Shown here: in pieces, positions 7,656 to 14,161 of the stretch
How positions within the stretch are numbered: position 1 is the stretch's first letter
Layout: every line of letters begins with the position of its first letter
Source: Chloroflexus sp. MS-G
GTDB lineage: Bacteria > Chloroflexota > Chloroflexia > Chloroflexales > Chloroflexaceae
NCBI RefSeq assembly: GCF_000735195.1
Contig: NZ_JPIM01000025.1
Span: 1 to 46,793, forward strand
Direction: 5' to 3'
Length of the DNA stretch: 46,793 nt
Made by a program: the position numbers and the translations under genes
The notes under the pieces: generated by a model
Database searches by the model: none
The model's input: the letters and a program-made list of their open reading frames with translations, nothing else
What the model was told of the DNA's origin: nothing

Positions 7656-10096
7656 CTGAAGTCGTTTTCTTGAAGAAGACTATACGCTGGATCGTTCTGA
7701 TCGCGATATAACACCAAGTGTTGTTCCAATGCATGCTGAAATATGATCAGACTTAGTGCGAATGAGCCATGGGCACGCTTGAGTATTTCTGTTACGAATT
7801 CCTCTTTATTTGTTGCAGAGTTTCCTAATTCGATCAGTCCAAGTAGAGACTGCTTTTGTTCACTGACAATAACAACTGTACTATCCAGCAGCGACAGCAA
7901 ATCCTTTTCTGTCCAGCGCAACCGGATACTTTCGGAATGTCCGTGTTTGCCAGTATGCATGGATGTTGTAAATAAGGTGCATGTAAGACCAGCTCGTTGC
8001 AGATCATGCATCAATGTGGTGAGTTGCCTAGCTCGATCGTCTCCGGTATCGTCAATGACAATTAGGTGCATCTGTTTGATACCGAGTGGGCAGATAGTCA
8101 ACCAATCCAGCACGGTTCTGGCATCCGGTATCTTCGGTGTAGCATTGGATAACAACCTATCAAGAAGATGGAGCACGATTTGTCTGACCACATCGCTCTT
8201 TGAACCCCTGTCTTGTGAACCTTGGCTTTGCGAACTCTGGTTTTGTAAACTCTGATTGCGTAAGGTTCTCCGCAGTGCTGGCAACGATCCGCTGACCCAG
8301 ATCATCCACTCGGCCAGTAATATCTGTTCATCTTCTAACAGCCAGAGTATCGTCTCTGGCTGACGGGCCAGCGCAGTACACCAATATTCTCCAGCTTTAC
8401 GTCCGATAAAATGTATCAGACTCCCGCAGGTAATCGGATCAAAATCGGATAGAAAAACCAGGAAAGGGAGACACTGTGTATTCGGTTTGCGGAGTTCGTT
8501 GTACAGCGCAAATGCAGCGATGTAACAGTCGAACTTGCTACTAGCAACAATTGTAGCATGTTGCTGATTGCGAGTTAATTCGATACTTTCCCAGAACTTG
8601 CCAAAACCTTGCAATTCTTCCAGATCGAAAGGATTGATCGATAATTCATTCACTTCCAGCCAATCAGTGATTGGTTTAGGCCGGACAATATTCTTTGGAT
8701 GTGGAGGAGTAAACAACGGCCATGCGTAAGTTGGAGGTAGTTCATCGACTAGATGCTGACGGATGCGCGGATCGTTTGATGCAAGTTTGATGACTTCGCG
8801 CATGTCGGAGACGTTCGCATTAGATGAGGTGACATTCTCAGAAATGAACTGCAAGAGGTATTGTCTCCCTTCAGCATGGGAAGCCAGCCTCTCAAGCATT
8901 GCGATGACAAGTTCGTAGCCATTCATCTGAAAATGATGCAAAATGTTCGCACAAATATCAAGTGTGGTTTTTGCACTCTGTTGATCATACACTGGCGGCA
9001 GTAGCAATAAGTCAGTTTTAGAACGAGACTCTTGCTGCGCCAACTTAAGCTTATCATCACTGGCTTGCTGCCGCGATCCAGGCTCGCTGAAAGTTTTAGG
9101 ACGAAACTCTGGCTGCGCCAACTTGAGCAACTCGAAAACGCCTTTCAATCTTCTGTCATCTCCCGCACGATAGTACCCTGCGGCATCCTGCAAGAGATGG
9201 ATAACCCGCTCTTTCATAGCAATACTGGTCAATTTTTGACGTTGGTCTTTAATGGTTTTCTCCAGTTCGCTGCGCGTCTGATCTTCCCAGTGTCGGCTCT
9301 CTTCCCACAAAAGCGTCTCAGCAGTGAGATGCCATTCAACAAGGTCACGTTCAAAAAGATCTCGTATTTCACGAATGCTTTCAGATTGTTGGTTCAATCG
9401 TTCCTGTCGTCGCTCGTTAAATATTTGCCAGCCGATACCGAATACAGCCGAAGCAGCCGCCAACCCTAGACCCGCATCACTAACGAAGTTTCTGAACGTT
9501 CGCCAAAAGAACGCAGTCTGTGTTTCATACGTGATACCGATCTTTTTTGTCTCGCTCTGCCCATTTTCATCACTGACCTTGATCTCGATTTCCATCATAT
9601 CACTTACGGGCAGGGATTGCATCACCAGACGCTGCTGGCGTGGAGTATTATCGGTTGTTAATGTTAACGGTAACGCGACTGGTGTACCGGTATCATCAGT
9701 GAACGTGAAAGGGATGGTACTGGAGAATTCAACTGTGACTTTCAACGGAGTGGCGCTACCGTTATTTTTCAGCCAAAGAACAAATTCGTGTGAAGAATTG
9801 GTAATGGTGTCGACGTGAGTCGTGCGCGAATACAAAATGAACAACGTATACTCATCTTTGTTTGTAGTTATAGATAATGTATCATTCTCTTGAGATGGAG
9901 AAATACCCTCTTCAGTACGAGCAAGGATCGAGTAGTATACGAGCGAGATTGCAATGCCAAAGAATATCCACGGTATGAAATCACGCCATCGTTGTGCTAC
10001 CGCTGCTTGTCCTGCCGTATCCAGGCTGATGTAGAAGTAGATCAGACCAACGAAAAATATGATGAGCGTTGGGAGTATCCACCATATCAGCGACAT
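7652..10096 (-). CDS. Membrane-anchored protein with an extracytoplasmic beta domain and a degenerate ATPase domain
   Basis: An 814-residue protein, first gene of the cluster. Two N-terminal hydrophobic segments (about 3-25 and 41-57) precede a Thr/Ser-rich beta-type domain (about 60-195). A third segment follows (about 205-226), then a charged coiled-coil-like region (228-300). The C-terminal part matches the ATPase paralogues block by block: WLEVNELSINPF (479-490); ATIVASSKFDCYIAAFA (514-530) where the P-loop should be; LIVIDDTGD (678-686) at Walker B; and IRLRWTEKDLLSLL (724-737) at the lid. The GxxGxGK[ST] signature is gone, so ATP hydrolysis is unlikely. A reasonable inference is a membrane sensor whose pseudo-ATPase docks onto the active ATPases encoded next to it. 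The start has AAGG 8 nt upstream. Topology and function are inferred. Confidence 0.75.
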   Translation of the reverse strand: MSLIWWILPTLIIFFVGLIYFYISLDTAGQAAVAQRWRDFIPWIFFGIAISLVYYSILARTEEGISPSQENDTLSITTNKDEYTLFILYSRTTHVDTITNSSHEFVLWLKNNGSATPLKVTVEFSSTIPFTFTDDTGTPVALPLTLTTDNTPRQQRLVMQSLPVSDMMEIEIKVSDENGQSETKKIGITYETQTAFFWRTFRNFVSDAGLGLAAASAVFGIGWQIFNERRQERLNQQSESIREIRDLFERDLVEWHLTAETLLWEESRHWEDQTRSELEKTIKDQRQKLTSIAMKERVIHLLQDAAGYYRAGDDRRLKGVFELLKLAQPEFRPKTFSEPGSRQQASDDKLKLAQQESRSKTDLLLLPPVYDQQSAKTTLDICANILHHFQMNGYELVIAMLERLASHAEGRQYLLQFISENVTSSNANVSDMREVIKLASNDPRIRQHLVDELPPTYAWPLFTPPHPKNIVRPKPITDWLEVNELSINPFDLEELQGFGKFWESIELTRNQQHATIVASSKFDCYIAAFALYNELRKPNTQCLPFLVFLSDFDPITCGSLIHFIGRKAGEYWCTALARQPETILWLLEDEQILLAEWMIWVSGSLPALRRTLRNQSLQNQSSQSQGSQDRGSKSDVVRQIVLHLLDRLLSNATPKIPDARTVLDWLTICPLGIKQMHLIVIDDTGDDRARQLTTLMHDLQRAGLTCTLFTTSMHTGKHGHSESIRLRWTEKDLLSLLDSTVVIVSEQKQSLLGLIELGNSATNKEEFVTEILKRAHGSFALSLIIFQHALEQHLVLYRDQNDPAYSLLQENDFR
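8197..8256 (-). repeat. Four 15-bp tandem units in the membrane pseudo-ATPase gene
   Basis: Four imperfect 15-bp units encode a five-residue repeating Ser/Gln-rich stretch (about residues 614-633, QSLQN/QSSQS-like) between the decayed P-loop and Walker B regions. Like the 12-bp repeat in the STAND gene, changes in copy number keep the frame. Confidence 0.7.
9014..9128 (-). repeat. Internal duplication, two copies 78 bp apart
   Basis: Two copies of a roughly 37-bp sequence (9014-9050 and 9092-9128) encode the repeated peptide pattern KLAQ-x-E-x-R-x-KT at about residues 325-335 and 351-361. The 78-bp offset equals 26 codons. Confidence 0.75.
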
Positions 10097-10171
10097 GACT
10101 GCGCCCTTATGCAGACATTTTTGTGTATCCTGATCTCTATTCTAACACATAGAAGATGGTAAGCATGACTC

Positions 10172-10206
10172 AGTTTCGCCGTAATGCTGAGATAGTTTCG
10201 CGGTAA
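10172..10206 (-). promoter_or_regulatory. Two 13-bp direct repeats upstream of the NTPase cluster
   Basis: AGTTTCGCCGTAA (10172-10184) and AGTTTCGCGGTAA (10194-10206) on the plus strand differ by one base and start 22 bp apart, about two helical turns. They lie 76-110 bp upstream of the first gene of the cluster. Downstream on the minus strand there is a TAGAAT-like -10 but no good -35, a layout expected for an activator-dependent promoter. The 465-aa protein, with its PhoB/OmpR-like domain, is the obvious candidate ligand (inference). Confidence 0.5.
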
Positions 10207-10210
10207 GGCT

Positions 10211-11035
10211 CTACCCCCACCCCTCCGGCAGCGTATACTGTTCGCGTCGCCAGCGCCAGCCCGGTTCTAGGATTTGCCCTGGTTGGGCCGTGGCGAGGGC
10301 CTGCAATGCTGCGTGCAGCACAGCAAGCTGCTGAATCCGGTTCCCTGGTTCGCCGAGAGGATGCCCGAACGGCCACGCCAGATGCAGGGTGCGCGGCGGA
10401 CGTATCTGCTCGGCTATTGGCTTCAGACTCACGATGCAGATGGTGCTGATGCCAGCGTTCTCGATAATACGTGCGATCAGTCCCACGGACTGATTACAGA
10501 GCCCTCAGCCAGGCGTCAGCAAGACTGCATCAACCCGGTCTTGTTTGAGGAAGGTGGCAACTTCTGGTGCCGTTTGTTGGATTAGTGTGTTGAGGTGAGG
10601 TGGTTCGATGTGGCCCATGAAGCCGTAGCTGTCGGCCAGGCTGCCGATAATACCACGGTTGACCAGATGCCGCACGAGTTCGAGAGGGAAGAGAATGTTC
10701 AGGTCGCGATCCGCGTCACTGTGGTCGTAGTAGTCGTGGGTGATGGTCAATTCATGTAAGGTAGTTGAGGCAGGAATACGACGATACGTCGCATCACCGT
10801 GTGGATCGCTCATGTCAAACGGCTCCTGATCGCGCCGATGGACACCGCCAGTCGTGATAAGTGCCAGGCGACACTCGTACAGCGGTTTACGTAGAGGAGT
10901 GAAAGGAACATCGGCGAAGTTGAGTGCCTGATAAGCACCTCCCCAAAGACGCGCTAGCTCTGGAATCTGCGAGAAGATTTGACCGGTTAAGCGGTAGAGT
11001 TCTTTCAGTGATCGTTTACGCCAGTCGTCAGTCAT
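10211..11035 (-). CDS. GrdB/PrdB-family selenoprotein (in-frame TGA read as selenocysteine)
   Basis: The frame 11035-10505 stops at a TGA and continues in the same frame to 10211, giving 274 residues if the TGA is read through. Both halves belong to one protein of the glycine/betaine/sarcosine/D-proline reductase selenoprotein B family: the N-terminal part has CRLALITTGGVHRRDQEPFD and FMGHIEPP, and the text around the TGA reads DAVLLTPG-U-GLCNQSVGLIAR. The TGA is codon 177 and gives U-G-L-C, the redox motif that is UxxC or CxxC in this family. A perfect 8-bp hairpin follows directly (see SECIS entry). The gene starts 10 bp after the DUF547 gene. The substrate is unknown; related proteins reduce C-N bonds or act as thiol/selenol oxidoreductases. 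The alternative is a nonsense-mutated pseudogene, which the intact downstream frame and the hairpin argue against. Confidence 0.8.
10476..10507 (-). promoter_or_regulatory. Candidate bacterial SECIS element with its UGA codon
   Basis: The UGA occupies 10507-10505. Ten nt later lies a perfect 8-bp stem, ATCAGTCC (10494-10487) pairing with GGACTGAT (10483-10476), closed by the loop GUG (10486-10484). The loop therefore sits 19-21 nt after the UGA and contains a leading G-U, close to the geometry of the E. coli fdhF SECIS as I know it. The hairpin lies within coding sequence, as bacterial SECIS elements do. Confidence 0.7.
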
Positions 11036-11045
11036 AGGTGTTCCA

Positions 11046-11918
11046 TCAGATAATGTTCAATGTCCAGTCGTAAGGACGATAGACCAGCCGACCACGCCGC
11101 GCTTGCATCAGCCATGCCCGCCGTTCGTCATCTGGTAGGGCTTGGCGCAGGAGTTGAATAATCCCGTTCGGCCCGCCAAAATCGTCGCGGTACCAGTCAA
11201 AAATGCGCGACAGATGAATTTCAGCGCGGTCGGGATCGATGGTAACGTCGGCGGCTACAAAATTGCGGAGTGCCAGATCGAGCTGTTGTTCGATCTGTTC
11301 GGCGCTGTATACCCCGATTGGTGGACACGAGCTACTGGCGCAGTTGAGCGCAAAGTGAATGCGGTGATCGGGTGGATCGATAATCCAGGCGAGCCGTGGG
11401 TCATTGTCGGCAAACTGGGGGCCGGGAATGAACGGATGACCACGATTGGCGCGGAGAATGCCATGCTCAATGTCATCGAGTGAACAGCGTTGACCTCCGA
11501 TCCGATACGCTGCCGCTCGAAAAAAGCTAAGGCCAGCCCACTGCTCAGCAACGCTGGTTGTGACTCCGAAGGTAATAACGGCATCAATAACCAGCGCGTT
11601 GTAGAGATTGATCCAGAAAGCCAACCGGGTCGGACGATCCGGAAGTGAGGCCGGATCAAACCGTTGGAGGAGAGGGGTTAGTTTGGTGCGATAGGTGATA
11701 TAAGCCGGATCGTCACGCAGTTGCTGGTACGCGACCTGCCTGCCTTCTTCATCCATTGCCATTGCCTTAAAGCGGTTCACGGCTTGTTTAAGTTCAGCCG
11801 CCAGAGCGACTCCATCGACAGCAACGGGTGGTGGTGGGGGATCGTTCAGCACCTCGTCCTCACGGGTTCCCAAGATGGTATTGAGCGCTACTTCACGTAA
11901 GCGGATGAGTGGGTTCAT
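11046..11918 (-). CDS. DUF547 protein
   Basis: A 290-residue protein from the ATG at 11918, which has GGGGAG just upstream; the frame is open to 11951 but that start has no ribosome site. The DUF547 core is plain: RLAFWINLYNALVIDAVI (about 110-127), then LDDIEHGILR, then IHFALNCASSSCPP with the conserved N-C-x-S-x-S-C-P signature, and later FDWYRDDFGG. DUF547 has a papain/transglutaminase-like fold by published predictions, but its reaction is unknown. No signal peptide is visible. The gene overlaps the upstream metal-receptor gene by 26 bp and is followed 10 bp later by the selenoprotein gene. It therefore belongs to a coupled operon, which hints at a shared thiol/selenol or peptide chemistry (inference). 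Confidence 0.85.
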   Translation of the reverse strand: MNPLIRLREVALNTILGTREDEVLNDPPPPPVAVDGVALAAELKQAVNRFKAMAMDEEGRQVAYQQLRDDPAYITYRTKLTPLLQRFDPASLPDRPTRLAFWINLYNALVIDAVITFGVTTSVAEQWAGLSFFRAAAYRIGGQRCSLDDIEHGILRANRGHPFIPGPQFADNDPRLAWIIDPPDHRIHFALNCASSSCPPIGVYSAEQIEQQLDLALRNFVAADVTIDPDRAEIHLSRIFDWYRDDFGGPNGIIQLLRQALPDDERRAWLMQARRGRLVYRPYDWTLNII

Positions 11919-12696
11919 AAACTCCCCAGAACATTCGACGAAACGCGGCAATTGCTGCTGGTGTGCGTGGACCGGGCCAGGTCAGTGCCATTCCATCGCA
12001 GAACTCGATCCGACAACGAGCACCGGCTTCGAGCAATGCCAGCTTGTCGCGTTCACCGAAAGGATACGGCTCGCTTGGTAGTAAGATCACTTCTGGTTCG
12101 AGAGCGAGGAAATCGGCCAGTGCTGCCCGTGGGTAGCGACCAGGAAGTACCTCCGCGACGTTCCTGCAACCACTTAGCCGGAGCAGATCACCAGCATACG
12201 TGTCACGCCCGATAGCCATCCAGGGGTCACGCCAGATCATGGCAAGCACACGATACGTTGGTAATGGAGGATCAAGAAGCACTTGCTGCAAGGCATCAGT
12301 AAGGGGTGTTGCTGCCGCAACGACATCTAAAACTTCCGCCAACGCCGCCAGTTGAGCGGCGGCATCGGCGACACTCCGAATAGCCGTCACATACACTTGC
12401 AGCCCGGCAGCACTCAGGGCGTTCACATCGCGTTCCCGGTTCTCTTCTTGCTCGGCAATGATCAGGTCAGGCTTGAGGGCAAGAATGGCAGCGCGATCCG
12501 GATTCTTCGTCCCCCGTAGTCGTGGCAGGTGTTGCAGCGCCGCCGCCGGTTCAATGCAATAGTCGGTAATGCCGATTACCCGATCTCCGGCGCCAACGCT
12601 GAACAACCACTCAGTCATACTCGGCACCAGCGAGACAATACGCTGTGGCGGCGCTGTCAGTTCTATGCGTCGTCCAAGCGCATCATAGACTATCAT
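11893..12696 (-). CDS. Helical-backbone metal receptor (BtuF-like) protein without signal peptide
   Basis: A 267-residue protein of the periplasmic-binding-protein class III superfamily that binds cobalamin or iron chelates. It has the typical opening RIVSLVPSMTEWLFSVGAGDRVIGITDYC, the motif GTKNPDRAAILALKPDLIIAEQEENR, and later AIGRDTYAGDLLRLSGCRN. No signal peptide or lipobox precedes the domain: it begins MIVYDALGRRIEL, so the protein is predicted to be cytoplasmic. No ABC permease or ATPase lies nearby, so uptake is not its evident role. It overlaps the upstream ATP-grasp gene by 14 bp and the downstream DUF547 gene by 26 bp, so expression is tightly coupled. A cytosolic corrinoid or metal-binding function is possible but unproved. 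Confidence 0.8.
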   Translation of the reverse strand: MIVYDALGRRIELTAPPQRIVSLVPSMTEWLFSVGAGDRVIGITDYCIEPAAALQHLPRLRGTKNPDRAAILALKPDLIIAEQEENRERDVNALSAAGLQVYVTAIRSVADAAAQLAALAEVLDVVAAATPLTDALQQVLLDPPLPTYRVLAMIWRDPWMAIGRDTYAGDLLRLSGCRNVAEVLPGRYPRAALADFLALEPEVILLPSEPYPFGERDKLALLEAGARCRIEFCDGMALTWPGPRTPAAIAAFRRMFWGVYEPTHPLT

Positions 12697-14098
12697 TGCC
12701 TGCTCCCGACGCAGGTGAATCCTCGATAATAAAGACTGGAACGGTACTCCCTCCGCCGGCAGTGACGTTCAAGAGGGTCACCGTCGAGAGTCGACACAAA
12801 CATCCGTTGACTTCAGTGCCGAATAAGAACGGATCGCTATCGACCAGACGTTCACTAATCACTACCTGACCGTCAATCAGAGCAGGATACGGTTCGTAGG
12901 CAATGGTGACGCGCTCTTGAACCACAAACGGTGAAGTAAGTGCTGCTTGCAGTGCGGCATCCCACTCGTCAGCACTGACTTCCCAGCCAATCGTGATACC
13001 TTTACCGCCGTATTCGTCGTTGGGTTTCAACAGGAAACGTTCACGATTCTTACGGACGAAGGGCAGCAGATCGATCAATTCGTGCTGATACGTTGTAATG
13101 CCGGGTCGTACTACTCTTGTCCAAGGTACGTGAGCTGCCACCGCCGCACGTTGCGCAGCAGTTAGCGGGTCATGGAAGCGCTCATCAGAGAGAAGGGCGA
13201 AGAGCGATTTCTTGTGCAACAGTTTGGCGCGAAATGAGTTCACTATCACACATGCGCCGGTAGCATAGGCCTGCACCAGCGGGTGCGTCAGCGCTTCTTC
13301 GCCATAGTGCGAGAGGAACTCACTGGTCAGGACGCGCTTGAACACGATGGTGACCGGCATGTCACTACCTTCGGGAGTCGGCGCCAGTAACTGACCATCG
13401 CGGAAGGAAAGGTCTTGCGGGGCGCAGATCACAGTTGGGAGACCGTGTTCGGTAAAATAACGCCGGAACATCTCGAACTCGGTCGCCGTTGGCAAACCAT
13501 GCCAGTCAACGATTGCGACACGCGGTTCGTGACCAGGACTTCCTGCCGCTTGCCAGCAATCGAGCAAGGTGCGCAGCATGTATTGGCGGGCCGGTAGGGT
13601 TGTGAGCGCGTACCGCTTCATAAACTCGGTCATTACCGGCATCGCCAAAAACGCTTGCGTCAACAAATCTTCATAGGCAATTGCCGCCGGACTCTCAGCA
13701 TTGTATTCGACAAATTGTAATGAGGTACCATCGACTGTCAGGAATGTGTCCATTCGTGAATGGGCACTTGGTTCAAGATAACCGGGATGCATCGCAATCA
13801 GGCGCTCTTCGAGAGGGGTGAGCATGAGAACATCGCGCACTTCCTGCCCTAGCTCTGAAGATTCGAGTGCCGCCGCTACAATGGCTCGTGCTGCCTCGGC
13901 GACCTGCTGCGTACCACGGCGGAGGAGATCGTATTGCGATGCGGTGATGAGTCGTGGTCGCAGTACAGTTGCTAGTGGCCGCTCACCGAAGTAGAGCTGG
14001 CGGGCACGCATCTCTTCGGTTAACCGTTGCCACGAATCAATGGCCAACGCCGGTTCAAGTAAAGCGTGGTAATCGGCAATTGCCTGAGCAAGTGTCAT
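12683..14098 (-). CDS. Circularly permuted ATP-grasp protein
   Basis: A 471-residue protein resembling the circularly permuted type 2 ATP-grasp and glutathionylspermidine-synthase-like families. Visible landmarks are FVEYNAESPAAIAYEDLL (about 131-148), VAIVDWHGLPT, VNSFRAKLLHKKSLFALLSD, and the nucleotide-binding segment RERFLLKPNDEYGGKGITIG, followed by VVQERV. Such enzymes form amide bonds through an acyl-phosphate; the substrate cannot be read from sequence. It is followed by a 14-bp overlap with the metal-receptor gene and is separated by 63 bp, containing a perfect inverted repeat, from another ATP-grasp gene upstream. Two adjacent ATP-grasp ligases suggest synthesis of a small peptide or modified amino acid (inference). 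Confidence 0.8.
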   Translation of the reverse strand: MTLAQAIADYHALLEPALAIDSWQRLTEEMRARQLYFGERPLATVLRPRLITASQYDLLRRGTQQVAEAARAIVAAALESSELGQEVRDVLMLTPLEERLIAMHPGYLEPSAHSRMDTFLTVDGTSLQFVEYNAESPAAIAYEDLLTQAFLAMPVMTEFMKRYALTTLPARQYMLRTLLDCWQAAGSPGHEPRVAIVDWHGLPTATEFEMFRRYFTEHGLPTVICAPQDLSFRDGQLLAPTPEGSDMPVTIVFKRVLTSEFLSHYGEEALTHPLVQAYATGACVIVNSFRAKLLHKKSLFALLSDERFHDPLTAAQRAAVAAHVPWTRVVRPGITTYQHELIDLLPFVRKNRERFLLKPNDEYGGKGITIGWEVSADEWDAALQAALTSPFVVQERVTIAYEPYPALIDGQVVISERLVDSDPFLFGTEVNGCLCRLSTVTLLNVTAGGGSTVPVFIIEDSPASGAGNDSL

Positions 14099-14114
14099 AG
14101 TATCGTACCTTTGT

Positions 14115-14151
14115 GAGCAGTAAATGACCGGTACCGAGCCATTTACTGCTC
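14115..14151. repeat. Perfect 12-bp inverted repeat between two ATP-grasp genes
   Basis: GAGCAGTAAATG (14115-14126) and CATTTACTGCTC (14140-14151) flank a 13-nt spacer. It fills most of the 63-bp gap between the ATP-grasp genes. There is no U-tract, so it may be an operator, an attenuator or an mRNA-processing hairpin rather than a classical terminator. Confidence 0.75.
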
Positions 14152-14161
14152 AACACAATCA

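Noticed and set aside
7743..8255. 170-codon plus-strand open frame in the membrane pseudo-ATPase gene
   Set aside because: Complement of a well-supported gene; no family pattern and Ser/Cys-rich composition typical of antisense frames.
3879..8256. Tandem units considered as a CRISPR-like array
   Set aside because: Units are 12-15 bp, directly adjacent, without spacers, and inside coding frames.
10505..10507. TGA read as the end of a truncated GrdB-like pseudogene
   Set aside because: The frame stays open with family-like sequence to 10211, the TGA falls exactly at the redox Sec/Cys position, and a perfect hairpin follows; a selenoprotein explains all of this better.
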